Positions 1 through 9,084 are shown, counted from the first letter of the stretch. The stretch: DNA of 64,000 bases from an uncultured Pelagibacteraceae bacterium (GCA_902571955.1 CACGDZ010000001.1:1-64000); one strand, 5' to 3'. Notes: generated by a model not told the origin, from the letters alone. Made by a program: numbers and translations.

Positions 1-97
1 ATGAAAGCATTAAAAAAATTTCAATTAAAGAAAAAAAATCAATAAATATTTTGTGTAGAGGTGCAGCATTAAGATATTTATTAACAAGATTGTATGA

Positions 98-751
98 CTA
101 CTCAAATACACCAAAAACAGCATTGATTAAAATAGAAAAATAATCTAAAAAAACTGCAAATTTTTTGATTTCAAAATTCTTTAGGAAAAGAAAAATACTA
201 GAGAGAGTGCTACAGAATATTCCTATTTGAATTACATTATTTGTCTCAATAAAATTTAAACTTGAATAAAATGCCTCATTATCAATTAATAATAATTTAA
301 AAATCGCTATTGTTTCCTGAAAATGAAAATACAAAGGAGCAAGTATAATTAAAAATCCCTTAAAAAAATAAAGTATTTGAATGAAATAAGATCTATCATT
401 AATCAAAAATTGTGTATCCTCTTTTCCAAAGTGATAAGAGGCAATCATTAAAAAAACAATTAAAGTTATTGATGGCAATATTATCCAAGTTAGTATTACT
501 ATTACTGCAATAAAAATATACGTGATATAGAATATATAAGTTGATTTTATATTAAATAATCTTAGCAGTTTTTTTCCTTTTATATGATCTAAAGACCCAT
601 GGGAAACACCTATAATTAAAATTAAAAGTAAACACAAAATTGAAGAAATATTTAAATTATTAAACTTAAATAGCAAAATACAAAAAAGGTTTACAACAAA
701 GAAAAAAATAAATGAATGATTTAGATTTATTTTTTTTATTTTATTGATCAT
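98..751 (-). CDS. blh: Brp/Blh-type beta-carotene 15,15'-dioxygenase, probably C-terminally truncated
   Basis: Blh is a membrane dioxygenase that splits beta-carotene into two retinals, the chromophore of proteorhodopsin. The 217-residue product is very hydrophobic, with several membrane helices, and keeps the family's early histidine motifs: VSHGSLDH near residue 49 and YHFGKED near residue 106. Family members are normally about 250-280 residues. This frame stops at a TAG (98-100) before the C-terminal helices and the second conserved histidine region. Beyond the TAG the same frame stays open to the window edge. The ATG at 751 lies one base after the crtY stop, so it is the last gene of the crtI-crtB-crtY-blh run. 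The retinal role follows from the family and the operon; whether this copy is active is uncertain. Confidence 0.8.
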   Translation of the reverse strand: MINKIKKINLNHSFIFFFVVNLFCILLFKFNNLNISSILCLLLILIIGVSHGSLDHIKGKKLLRLFNIKSTYIFYITYIFIAVIVILTWIILPSITLIVFLMIASYHFGKEDTQFLINDRSYFIQILYFFKGFLIILAPLYFHFQETIAIFKLLLIDNEAFYSSLNFIETNNVIQIGIFCSTLSSIFLFLKNFEIKKFAVFLDYFSILINAVFGVFE

Positions 752-752
752 C

Positions 753-1817
753 TTAAATTAATTCTTTTAAAAATTTCCACTTTGGCATTTTTAGAATTAC
801 TTCTAAATCTTCAAAAAAACTGCTTTTATTTGATAAAAAATTGATAGCTGTTTTAGGCTTTGAATTAAAAACTTTGAAAAATATATTTCCCATTTCATTG
901 GAATTGTTTTTAAGAACCCTCAATAAGATTTTATCTAAAAAATCATATTTCGAATTAATTTTAAATAGATTTACATTTTTTATATTTTCTATGTTTTCTC
1001 TTATATATCTGCTTTGTTCTTGAATATTTAGGAAAGTATAACCTGTACTTAATCTAGTCATTCCTCCAGCTGAGCCTATATAAATTTCATTTAATTTATT
1101 TACATTTTTTTGTCTAAAAAGTGGGATTGCTCCAGTTTCTTTGAAATTGATTTTACAGTTTCTGATATTTAGGTGGTTGCTTAAATAATTATCAATTTGT
1201 TCATCATAATCTTTTAGTTTTTCATTATTTAGTTCAGATATCCAAGTAGTTTCAATTAAGGCGTTTCTTTTTGTAAATGGTAGCGTATAAAAAAAATGAA
1301 CTTTATTTCTTTGATCACAAGCAAAGTCCATCAAATTGAAAATTTCTTCATCAAAGAAGTCTTTATCTGTTTCTATTTCAACTCCGCAAAAATGTTGCCA
1401 TAACTCACTCTGTTTATTCTCAAAACTAGGTACACTATTAAATACAATTGAATTTGATTTATCTAATTGATCAATACTTTTAAAAAATTGAATATTTTTA
1501 TTTAATTTAAGTTTTGAAAGTATTTTTTCGTAGAACATGCCACTATCTATCGTTTGATATGGTGTAGGCTCGCAATCTACATATTTTGTATTATTGGGTG
1601 TATTTATTGTAAAATTATTCCAACTCTTTTTGACACAGTCATCGAAGTTATGTGAAAAAACCTTCCAAAATGACCAAGTTTTATCTCTTTTATAATCTTC
1701 TCTTGGCTCAATAATTGCTAAAGTTTTATCTTTTAATTTATCATAAACTTCTAGCTCATATGCTAATGAAAGACCTGCGCAACCTCCACCTATAATTATG
1801 TAATCAAATTCTTTCAT
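753..1817 (-). CDS. crtY: lycopene beta-cyclase
   Basis: This enzyme cyclises both ends of lycopene to give beta-carotene. The 354-residue protein opens with an FAD/NAD dinucleotide-binding motif (IIIGGGCAGLSLA, residues 7-19). Near residue 250 it has GSAGGMTRLSTGYTF, matching the lycopene cyclase signature (G-x-A-x-G-M...TGY). Its 5' end overlaps the end of crtB by 14 bases, which implies translational coupling. Its stop is one base from the blh start. Length is slightly short of the usual 380-390 residues, but both ends look intact. Together with crtI and crtB it gives the route from geranylgeranyl diphosphate to beta-carotene, the substrate of blh. Confidence 0.9.
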   Translation of the reverse strand: MKEFDYIIIGGGCAGLSLAYELEVYDKLKDKTLAIIEPREDYKRDKTWSFWKVFSHNFDDCVKKSWNNFTINTPNNTKYVDCEPTPYQTIDSGMFYEKILSKLKLNKNIQFFKSIDQLDKSNSIVFNSVPSFENKQSELWQHFCGVEIETDKDFFDEEIFNLMDFACDQRNKVHFFYTLPFTKRNALIETTWISELNNEKLKDYDEQIDNYLSNHLNIRNCKINFKETGAIPLFRQKNVNKLNEIYIGSAGGMTRLSTGYTFLNIQEQSRYIRENIENIKNVNLFKINSKYDFLDKILLRVLKNNSNEMGNIFFKVFNSKPKTAINFLSNKSSFFEDLEVILKMPKWKFLKELI

Positions 1818-2655
1818 TTAAATTTATTTCTTCATTAATTAAATTATGATCATGATTAATATTATCATCGTTTTTGTTTATAAGTGATAACTTAATTAAG
1901 TCAAAAATAGATAAAAAAGTTTCAATAATTTTTTCAATATTTGAAACATAAATTTTTCCTGACTTTTTATAATTTTCTATGTTCTGTTTATTTAAAATTT
2001 TATATCCTATTTTTCTATAAACTCTTCTTGCAACCAAAATAGAAAATCTAAAACTTAATGGTATTTCTTTTATTGAGTAAAATGAGTTTTCATAAAACTT
2101 TTCTGAAAGCTCGATTGTAGTCTTTATATCCTCAAAACTTTCATTTATATAAAATCTATTATTTTTTTTATCTTCAATAACATCCCTGGAAATATTTGTT
2201 AATTGCATAGCAATCCCAAGATCAATTGCTGATTTTAGAGATTGTTGTTTGTGAACATTCAATATTTTAGCCATCATCAATCCAACTGTTCCAGCCACCC
2301 TATAGGAATAAATTAATAATTCTTTTTTTGAATTAAGTTTAACATTTTCTTTTATATCAGAATTAATACCCTCAAATAAATCATCTACAATTTTAGTTGA
2401 AATACTAAATTCATTAATAAGATCCCACATGTTTTTAATAACTGGATAATCATGATTTTTATTAACAAAATTATTCCTAAATTTGATAAAATTATCTCTT
2501 TTTATTTCAATCTTATTTGCATCGTCAGCAATATTATCTGCTTCTCTACAAAAATCATAAAGTGCAGAGCATTTTTCATAGGTTTTTTTTGGTAAAAAAA
2601 AACCTGCCCAATTAAAAGATTTTGCGTAAATAGCTAAATAATTCTTTGTTAACAT
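1804..2655 (-). CDS. crtB: phytoene synthase
   Basis: It condenses two geranylgeranyl diphosphates head-to-head into phytoene, the first committed step of carotenoid synthesis. The squalene/phytoene synthase fold is shown by the two aspartate-rich Mg-diphosphate motifs: READNIADD (D40 and D44) and SRDVIEDKKNNRFY near residue 160. The 283 residues are a normal length. The start ATG shares one base with the crtI stop (TAATG), and the 3' end overlaps crtY by 14 bases. No crtE (geranylgeranyl diphosphate synthase) is seen in this operon, so the precursor must come from a prenyltransferase encoded outside the window. Confidence 0.93.
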   Translation of the reverse strand: MLTKNYLAIYAKSFNWAGFFLPKKTYEKCSALYDFCREADNIADDANKIEIKRDNFIKFRNNFVNKNHDYPVIKNMWDLINEFSISTKIVDDLFEGINSDIKENVKLNSKKELLIYSYRVAGTVGLMMAKILNVHKQQSLKSAIDLGIAMQLTNISRDVIEDKKNNRFYINESFEDIKTTIELSEKFYENSFYSIKEIPLSFRFSILVARRVYRKIGYKILNKQNIENYKKSGKIYVSNIEKIIETFLSIFDLIKLSLINKNDDNINHDHNLINEEINLNERI

Positions 2656-4115
2656 TAAAATAATTTATCTAAAACCTTCGCTGAAGAGAGAACACCTGGA
2701 ACACCGGCCCCTGGATGTGTGCCCGCACCAACAAAGTATAAACCATCATATATTTCTGATTTATTATGAAATCTAAAGTATGCGGATTGTGTAAATTTAG
2801 GTTGAATCGAAAACCCAGATCCAAATTTTGTATTTAATTCCTTTTCAAAGTAATCAGGTGTTAGATAAAAATCCTCAACTATATTATTCTTAAGATCTGG
2901 CATTAAGTCTTTTTCCATTTTTTCAATTACAAGATTTTTCATTATCTCACCTTCAGTTTCCCAATTTATTTTTGACTGATTGTTAGGAACAGGCACTAAA
3001 ACATAAAAACAATCATTTCCTTCTGGGGCCATAGTTTTATCAGTCGCTGTAGGTCTGTGAAGATAATAGCTAATGTCGTTATTTAATTTTTTCTTATCAA
3101 ATATGTCATCAAGATGTTCTTTATACTTGTTTCCAAACTTTATTGTGTGATGTTCAACATTATCATAAATTTTTTTTGTTCCAAAATAGTAAACAAATAA
3201 ACCCATAGAATATTCCATTCGATTTTTTTTCCAATTAAACAACATGGAACTCTCGTTGTTTTTGCTTAACATTTTTTCATAAAATGCAGGTGGATCTGCA
3301 TTACAAACAACATTATCTGCACCAACTTCATTTCCATTATTTAATTTTACACCACTTATTTTATTATTTTTTGTTATAATTTCGGTTACTTCACTGTTTT
3401 TTATTATTTCAATACCAACCTCATTCATTAACTTTTCAAAACCTTTAATTATATTTCCTGTTCCTCCAACTGAATAATGTATTCCCCATTTTTTTTCTAA
3501 ATAAAGAATTAATCCATAAATAGAGGTGGTAGTAAAAGGATTTCCCCCAACTAGCAAAGGATGCATGCTAAGCATTCTTCTTAATTTTTCATTTTTTATG
3601 TAAGATGAAACCAGTGAGTAAACTGATTTATAACTCTTAAGTTTTAATAGAGCAGGTAATTGTTGCATCATTACAAAAGGTTTATCAAATGGCACATCTG
3701 CAAGTTCTAAAAAACCTTTATCAAATATCTTTTTTGTAAAATTAACTAATTTTTCATATCCATTTACATCTTCTTTGCTAAGCTTCTCAATTTGGCTTTT
3801 CATTTCTCTTTCATCACCAGAGTAGTTAAACTTGGTTTTATCTTCAAAAATAAATTGGTACCAAATTTTAAGTGGTGTTAATTCTATATAATTTTTGGGA
3901 TCTTTATTGAATAACTCAAATAATTCATTAATTAAGTAGGGTGCAGTAATTACCGTTGGTCCAGCATCATATATAAATCCATTTCTTTTAAAAACCCTAG
4001 CTCTACCACCTAGGTCTGGGTGTTTTTCTATTAATTTTACTTTATGTCCTTTTGCCTTAAGTCTTAGTGCTGCTGCGATTCCACCAAATCCTGATCCAAT
4101 GACTATAGAGTTCAT
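2655..4115 (-). CDS. crtI: phytoene desaturase
   Basis: CrtI is an FAD-dependent desaturase that converts phytoene to lycopene in several steps at the membrane. The 486-residue protein starts with the FAD-binding motif GSGFGGIAAALRL (residues 8-20) and an acidic end to the second strand (LIEKHPDLGGRA). It ends with the bacterial CrtI signature GAGTHPGAGVPGV near residue 465. It is the first crt gene in transcription order, starting 39 bases after the ATP synthase b subunit gene on the same strand. The crt genes could therefore be read from the atp transcript or from a weak promoter in that 39-base gap, where I see no convincing hexamer pair. Confidence 0.95.
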   Translation of the reverse strand: MNSIVIGSGFGGIAAALRLKAKGHKVKLIEKHPDLGGRARVFKRNGFIYDAGPTVITAPYLINELFELFNKDPKNYIELTPLKIWYQFIFEDKTKFNYSGDEREMKSQIEKLSKEDVNGYEKLVNFTKKIFDKGFLELADVPFDKPFVMMQQLPALLKLKSYKSVYSLVSSYIKNEKLRRMLSMHPLLVGGNPFTTTSIYGLILYLEKKWGIHYSVGGTGNIIKGFEKLMNEVGIEIIKNSEVTEIITKNNKISGVKLNNGNEVGADNVVCNADPPAFYEKMLSKNNESSMLFNWKKNRMEYSMGLFVYYFGTKKIYDNVEHHTIKFGNKYKEHLDDIFDKKKLNNDISYYLHRPTATDKTMAPEGNDCFYVLVPVPNNQSKINWETEGEIMKNLVIEKMEKDLMPDLKNNIVEDFYLTPDYFEKELNTKFGSGFSIQPKFTQSAYFRFHNKSEIYDGLYFVGAGTHPGAGVPGVLSSAKVLDKLF

Positions 4116-4154
4116 TTTAATAATTTATAGCTTTTTTGTAAAATTGTAAGTGTA

Positions 4155-4652
4155 TTATGAGTTAATTTTTTTTAACTCTGCTTTAGTTTCATCTAAATTT
4201 TTTTGAAACACTGCGTCTAATTTTGACTTATCTACTGATGTAGTCATTATTTTTTTAACTGAGTCCACCGCAATCTTTATTGACGCATCTTTAATTTCTT
4301 TTATAGCAGCTTCTTTCATTTGACTAATTTTATTTTCAGTCAAATTTTTTTTAATTTCTGATGATTTATGAAACTTATCATTCATCTCAATTATTAATCT
4401 ATCTGCATCTTTTTTGGCGTTCTCAAGAATTTCGTTACTAACAGATTGAGCTGTATCTAATTTTTTTTGTGAGTTATCTAATAGAGTTTTTGCCTCTGTT
4501 CTTAATTTTTCACTTTCATCTATTTCATTCTTAATGTCAGATATCATTTTATCTAGCATTTCCAAAACTTTTTGAGGGATTTTAAAATATATTAATACTC
4601 CAAAAAAAATAATAAATGATATAGCCACCCAAAATGTTGCATCAATTGCCAT
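4155..4652 (-). CDS. atpF: ATP synthase F0 subunit b
   Basis: Subunit b is part of the peripheral stalk that ties the F1 head to the membrane a subunit. The protein (165 residues from the chosen start) has one N-terminal membrane helix (WVAISFIIFFGVLIYF) followed by a long charged coiled coil, as in all b subunits. I chose the ATG at 4652 because GGAG lies 8 bases upstream and the resulting N-terminus (MAIDATFW) is typical. A longer in-frame start at 4691 would add 13 polar residues that do not fit. The 5' end overlaps the end of the b' gene by 11 bases. It is last in the F0 gene order a-c-b'-b found in alphaproteobacteria. Confidence 0.93.
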   Translation of the reverse strand: MAIDATFWVAISFIIFFGVLIYFKIPQKVLEMLDKMISDIKNEIDESEKLRTEAKTLLDNSQKKLDTAQSVSNEILENAKKDADRLIIEMNDKFHKSSEIKKNLTENKISQMKEAAIKEIKDASIKIAVDSVKKIMTTSVDKSKLDAVFQKNLDETKAELKKINS

Positions 4653-5232
4653 AGTATTTATCTCCATTTCTCTTAGATAGATCGTCGACAATTGCAGATA
4701 TGCTACTATTATTTACATCAGCTCCAATAAGTTTTTGTAATAACTCAGATGAAGTCTCAATAGCTATTTTATTTATTTTATCTGGTGCATTCTTTCTTAA
4801 TATATCTATTTCTTTTTCAGCTTCTACAATTTCATTATCAATTTGCTGATCAAGAATTGCTCTCTTTGCACTAATATCTTTTAGTGCTTTTTCTCTTGCT
4901 TGATTGAAAATGCTATTAGCCTCAAGTTTGCTTTTAGATATAATTTCATCGTATTCTTTTAGTTTTGCATCACTATCTTCTCTTTGTTTCTCAGCAGCCT
5001 CAATATTTTCTAATATTTGAGATTTTCTCGTTTCTAAGTTGTTACTAATTTTTGGTAGTATTAGTTTAGATAAAACTAAATACATAATGCCAAAAGTAAG
5101 TATTAGCCAAAAAATTTGAGAAACCCAAAACTCTGGATTTAATTGAGGCATACCTCCACTTTCAGCTGCAAAAGCTTCTTTAATAAAAAAGAAGCTAAAA
5201 AATATTGACTGAAAATATATTTTTTTAACCAT
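4642..5232 (-). CDS. atpX: ATP synthase F0 subunit b'
   Basis: This is the second, diverged b-type stalk subunit found in alphaproteobacteria and cyanobacteria; b and b' form a heterodimer. The 196-residue product has a hydrophobic N-terminal stretch, then FWVSQIFWLILTFGIMYLVL as the membrane anchor, then a long charged coiled coil. I chose the ATG at 5232, four bases after the atpE stop. An upstream in-frame TTG at 5247 would overlap atpE and has no support. The segment before the membrane anchor (ending EAFAAESGG) resembles a cleavable signal, as seen in some other alphaproteobacterial b' proteins. The symbol follows Rhodobacter usage; some annotations call it atpG or atpF2. Confidence 0.9.
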   Translation of the reverse strand: MVKKIYFQSIFFSFFFIKEAFAAESGGMPQLNPEFWVSQIFWLILTFGIMYLVLSKLILPKISNNLETRKSQILENIEAAEKQREDSDAKLKEYDEIISKSKLEANSIFNQAREKALKDISAKRAILDQQIDNEIVEAEKEIDILRKNAPDKINKIAIETSSELLQKLIGADVNNSSISAIVDDLSKRNGDKYYGN

Positions 5233-5236
5233 CAAT

Positions 5237-5464
5237 TTAAAACGCAAAAAGAATGATTAACGCAACTACCAATCCAAATAATCCTGTAGCTTCTGCAAGT
5301 GCGAAACCTAAAAGCAAGTTAGGAAATTGCTTTTGTGCTGCAGATGGATTTCTCATTGCACCAGACAAATAATTTCCAAAAATTATTCCAATCCCAACAC
5401 CGGCTCCAGCTAAAGCAATTGCTGCTAAACCTGCTCCGATCATTTTTGCTGCTTCTAATTCCAT
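5237..5464 (-). CDS. atpE: ATP synthase F0 subunit c
   Basis: Subunit c forms the rotating proton-binding ring. The 75-residue hairpin has the glycine-rich first helix (AGAGVGIGII), the polar loop RNPSAAQ, and the ion-binding glutamate E58 in the second helix (ALAEATGLF). The residue after the glutamate is Ala, and the first helix lacks the Gln found in sodium-type rings, so it should be a proton ring. A strong Shine-Dalgarno (AGAGGAGG) ends about 6 bases before the ATG at 5464, one of the best in the window and fitting the high stoichiometry needed for c. Confidence 0.97.
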   Translation of the reverse strand: MELEAAKMIGAGLAAIALAGAGVGIGIIFGNYLSGAMRNPSAAQKQFPNLLLGFALAEATGLFGLVVALIILFAF

Positions 5465-5481
5465 TATATCCTCCTCTGTTA

Positions 5482-6216
5482 TTAATGGTGTAAATTTAAT
5501 GCATCATTTAAATAGATGCAGGTTAAGATTGCAAAAACATAAGCTTGAAGAAAAGCAACTAAGATCTCCAAACCAGTTAACGCAACCGAAAAACTTAGTG
5601 GAAGCCACCCACCAACTATTCCAAGGCTAATTACAAAGCCTCCGAAAACTTTCATCATTGTATGACCAGCCATCATATTGGCAAATAATCTAACTGATAA
5701 ACTTATAGGTCTACTCAAATAAGAAATAATTTCTATAACAACAATTAAAGGGAGCAATACTGCAGGCACTCCACTTGGAACAAATAATTTTAAATACCCA
5801 AACCCATGTTTAATAAACCCAATTACAGTCACTCCAATAAATATAAATGCTGCGAGCACAAATGTTACAATGATATGACTGGTTACAGTAAAAGTATAAG
5901 GTATCATTCCAAACATGTTACAAAATAAAACAAACATGAATAGAGAGAATATAAATGCGAAGTATGGTTTAGCTTTTGATCCGGCTGTATCACTAATCAT
6001 TTTGGATACAAAGGTGTAGCTAAGTTCTGCTATTAATTGAATTTTATTTGGTAGTATTGAATTTTTTTTTGATCCTAAATTAAAGATTAATAAAATAGAT
6101 ACTGTGCTTAAAATCATAAACAAACTCGCGTTCGTAAACGAGATGTCAAATGCTCCAACTTTAATTTCTGGTCCAATTCTATAAACATCGAATTGAGACA
6201 TCGGATTTGCTGCCAT
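5482..6216 (-). CDS. atpB: ATP synthase F0 subunit a
   Basis: Subunit a forms the two proton half-channels beside the c-ring. The 244-residue protein has five or six membrane helices and the essential arginine in SLSVRLFANMMAGH (helix 4, near residue 173). The C-terminal helix ILVAFLQAYVFAILTCIYL is characteristic. It lies 9 bases after atpI and 17 bases before atpE. The F1 genes are not in the window, in line with the usual alphaproteobacterial separation of F0 and F1 operons. Confidence 0.97.
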   Translation of the reverse strand: MAANPMSQFDVYRIGPEIKVGAFDISFTNASLFMILSTVSILLIFNLGSKKNSILPNKIQLIAELSYTFVSKMISDTAGSKAKPYFAFIFSLFMFVLFCNMFGMIPYTFTVTSHIIVTFVLAAFIFIGVTVIGFIKHGFGYLKLFVPSGVPAVLLPLIVVIEIISYLSRPISLSVRLFANMMAGHTMMKVFGGFVISLGIVGGWLPLSFSVALTGLEILVAFLQAYVFAILTCIYLNDALNLHH

Positions 6217-6225
6217 AATACTTAT

Positions 6226-6501
6226 TTATTTTTGCATTTTTTTTGCAGATCTAATCACATTGGTTATTCCAGCAACTACACCAACAAAAAAAAATATTAA
6301 TATAAACCAAGGTTTAGTACCAAAGGTCTTGTCAAAAATAAACCCAATAATTGTCCCCACAGCCACCGCAGACACAAGTTCTGTACTCAATTTGAATGCA
6401 GCGCCTAAAGGTGAGGGGTCATTCTTCTTATTGTAGAGATTTTTCTTTGAAATCTTGCTTTTTGCAATCTCTAAGCGATTTTTAAAAGGGTCTTTTGGCA
6501 T
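6226..6501 (-). CDS. atpI: ATP synthase protein I (AtpI)
   Basis: AtpI is a small non-structural membrane protein encoded ahead of the F0 genes; it is thought to help c-ring assembly or Mg2+ supply. The 91 residues comprise a basic, soluble N-terminus and two membrane helices (LVSAVAVGTIIGFIF and WFILIFFFVGVVAGI). The helices are separated by the short loop DKTFGTKP typical of AtpI/AtpQ proteins. It starts 9 bases after the smc stop, so the F0 genes may be cotranscribed with smc. Confidence 0.88.
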   Translation of the reverse strand: MPKDPFKNRLEIAKSKISKKNLYNKKNDPSPLGAAFKLSTELVSAVAVGTIIGFIFDKTFGTKPWFILIFFFVGVVAGITNVIRSAKKMQK

Positions 6502-6510
6502 TTATATAGT

Positions 6511-9084
6511 TTAAGCAACCATACTCTCTGCTTTTTGTAAATCAACAGCCACAAGCTGACTAATTCCTTTTTGAGGCATAGTCACTCCATATAGTCTGTT
6601 CATTTTTGACATGGTTAAAGCATGATGAGTTACAATTATGAATTTTGTATTGGTTATTTTTATTAATTCCTCGAGTAGACTACAAAATCTTGTTACGTTG
6701 GCATCGTCAAGTGGTGCATCAACCTCATCTAATACACATATAGGTGAAGGGTTTGTTAAAAATACTGCAAAGATTAAAGAGAGCGCAGTCAATGCTTGTT
6801 CACCCCCAGATAACAAAGTTATAGATTGAAGTCTTTTTCCTGGAGGGCTAACTAACATTTCTAAACCTGCTTCAAGTGGATCATCAGAGTCCACTAATTC
6901 TAATTTTGCATTTCCACCATTGAAAAGTTTTGTATAAACTTCATTAAATTTTCTATTAACTTTTTCAAAAGCTTCAATCAATCTTTCTCTTCCTTTTTGA
7001 TTAAGTTCATTAATGCTATCTTTCAGTTTCACAATAGCAGTAACAAGGTCAGCACGATCCTGTTCCATTTTTTTTATCTCTTCTTCATATTTACTTGTTT
7101 CTTCATCTGCTTTTAAATTTACAGATCCTAATTTTTCTCTTTCTTGTTTTTTCTTGTCCAAAGCATCTTCTTGATCAACTGGATTTGGAAGCTCTTCTAC
7201 TCCATTTAAATTTGAATTTTCTAAAATATTATCTTCATTCAAATTTAACTCAGAACTAATTCTATCAAGGAGATCATTTTTTCTTTTTTGCAGGCCTTCA
7301 ATTGTAGCTCCTGAGCTTGCTTTTCTTTCTCTGATTTGAATTGATTGTTCTTGAATTTCATTTAATTGTGTTCTTAACATTTCAATTTTTTGATCTGTTT
7401 CATCTATAATTGCTTCATTATCAATTTTTTCTTTATCCGAAATTCTTAAATTTTCTGAAATTTGACCTTTTCTTTCTGCCTGTACTCTAGGTTGATTTTC
7501 TAAATCACTTAATTGTTTTGATAATTTATCTTTCCTTTGTGTTAGTTCATTAACCATTTTTTCTGAGTTAGTTAATAAATTTTTCCAACTTTCAATTTCT
7601 GTTTCAATGGTTTTAATTCTCTCATTTCTTTTTAGAGACTCATTTTTTATTGATTGATTTTTGCTATATGCATCTGCATATTTTTCTTGAAGTAATTTTA
7701 TATTTTTTGATTTTTCACTAACTCCTAATAACTCACTTCTAGATCTCTCATTTTTTAAATCATTTAAAAAACTATCTAGCTCCATATTGCATCTATCTAG
7801 AAGTGTTGTTGCTTGATTTATTTCATTACTATCTATTAATTCTTTTATCCTTGATATAGTATTTTTCACATTTCTTATTGGACCAACACTTATATTTACG
7901 GTTTCTTCAGCTAAATTGTTTACAACTTCATCAACAGCTTTTTGTTCTTCTTTAAGTTTATTTTTTGCACTTTCCAACTCTTCATTAGATAATTTTTCTG
8001 TTTCAAAATATTTCGAGTCTGTCTCAATTAATTCAGTTTTTTCTTCCTTCAATCTTTTTTCATTTGAGTTAGCGTCTATAATAATTCCTTTTTCTCTTGT
8101 GATATCATCATCAAGTGTTTGAATTGATTTTTTGATGCTTTCTATCTCATCTTGAATTCTTGTATTTTCCTCATCTAAACTTTGAAGTTCTAGATTAAGT
8201 CTTTGTATCCTTGACAAATTTTCTATGTTTTTTTCTCTCAATGGATTTACTTTATCTGTAAAAGTTTTGATTGAATTTTCTAATTCAGATATTTTGTTAT
8301 TAAATCCTTCTACTTCTCCTTCTGCCTCAGTATTTATTTCATTTTCTATTTTAATTTCTTTGTCAATTTCTAATAATTTTAAATAATATAAACCTGCTTC
8401 AATTTTTTTAATTTGATCTGAAATTAGTTTGTATTTTGTTGCCTCTTCAGCTTGTTTTTGAAGATTTGCTAATTGTTTTTCTTGCTGTCTTCTTAATTCA
8501 TCTGCTCTTTTTAAATTATTCTCAGCCGCACCCAATCTTAATTCAGCCTCATGTCTTCTAACGTGTAAACCAGATATTCCTGCAGCTTCTTCTAAAATAG
8601 CTCTTCTATCTGTTGGTTTAGCAGTTACTAGTGCACCTATTCTTCCTTGGCTAATCATAGATGGAGAGTGTGCACCAGTCGAAAGGTCTGCAAAAAACAT
8701 TTGCGCATCTCTTGCTCTTACTTCTTTGTCATTAATGTAAAATTTAGATCCTTTATCTTTTTCTATTTTTCTTCTAATTTGTATTTGATCCAACTCGCGG
8801 TATTGGATTGGACCTTCTTTATCTTTGTTTTCAACTTCAATAGATACCTCTGCAATATTTTTTGATGCTTTATTAGATGTTCCTGAAAAAATAACATCTT
8901 CCATACCTGATCCACGCATACTTTTTGCTGAGGTCTCTCCCATTACCCATCTTAAAGATTCTACAATATTAGATTTACCACAGCCGTTTGGACCTACTAT
9001 ACCAGTAAGACCATCTTCAATTAAGAAATTGGTTTTTTCTGCAAAAGATTTAAATCCGTTTAATTGGATTTTTTTAAACTCCAT
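6511..9084 (-). CDS. smc: SMC-family chromosome segregation ATPase, short form
   Basis: SMC proteins organise and compact the chromosome. The N-terminal head is complete: FKSFAEKT, then Walker A GPNGCGKSN (residues 31-39). The C-terminal head has the ABC signature LLSGGEQALTAL near residue 760 and Walker B ICVLDEVDAPLDD soon after. At 857 residues it is about 300 shorter than typical bacterial SMC (about 1150). The middle is charged heptad-like coiled coil, and I see no globular hinge with its conserved glycines. It sits between the dsbA-like gene (8-base gap) and atpI (9-base gap). The alternative is a distant SMC-like protein such as a Rad50 relative, but the head motifs and the gene's place next to dciA/dsbA favour SMC. 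Confidence 0.9.
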   Translation of the reverse strand: MEFKKIQLNGFKSFAEKTNFLIEDGLTGIVGPNGCGKSNIVESLRWVMGETSAKSMRGSGMEDVIFSGTSNKASKNIAEVSIEVENKDKEGPIQYRELDQIQIRRKIEKDKGSKFYINDKEVRARDAQMFFADLSTGAHSPSMISQGRIGALVTAKPTDRRAILEEAAGISGLHVRRHEAELRLGAAENNLKRADELRRQQEKQLANLQKQAEEATKYKLISDQIKKIEAGLYYLKLLEIDKEIKIENEINTEAEGEVEGFNNKISELENSIKTFTDKVNPLREKNIENLSRIQRLNLELQSLDEENTRIQDEIESIKKSIQTLDDDITREKGIIIDANSNEKRLKEEKTELIETDSKYFETEKLSNEELESAKNKLKEEQKAVDEVVNNLAEETVNISVGPIRNVKNTISRIKELIDSNEINQATTLLDRCNMELDSFLNDLKNERSRSELLGVSEKSKNIKLLQEKYADAYSKNQSIKNESLKRNERIKTIETEIESWKNLLTNSEKMVNELTQRKDKLSKQLSDLENQPRVQAERKGQISENLRISDKEKIDNEAIIDETDQKIEMLRTQLNEIQEQSIQIRERKASSGATIEGLQKRKNDLLDRISSELNLNEDNILENSNLNGVEELPNPVDQEDALDKKKQEREKLGSVNLKADEETSKYEEEIKKMEQDRADLVTAIVKLKDSINELNQKGRERLIEAFEKVNRKFNEVYTKLFNGGNAKLELVDSDDPLEAGLEMLVSPPGKRLQSITLLSGGEQALTALSLIFAVFLTNPSPICVLDEVDAPLDDANVTRFCSLLEELIKITNTKFIIVTHHALTMSKMNRLYGVTMPQKGISQLVAVDLQKAESMVA

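Noticed and set aside
1-97. A proteorhodopsin or crtE gene next to blh
   Set aside because: The 97 bases left of the blh stop hold no such coding sequence; any rhodopsin gene must be outside the window.
4653-4691. A longer N-terminus for the ATP synthase b subunit
   Set aside because: The internal ATG at 4652 has a GGAG site at good distance and gives a standard b-subunit start.
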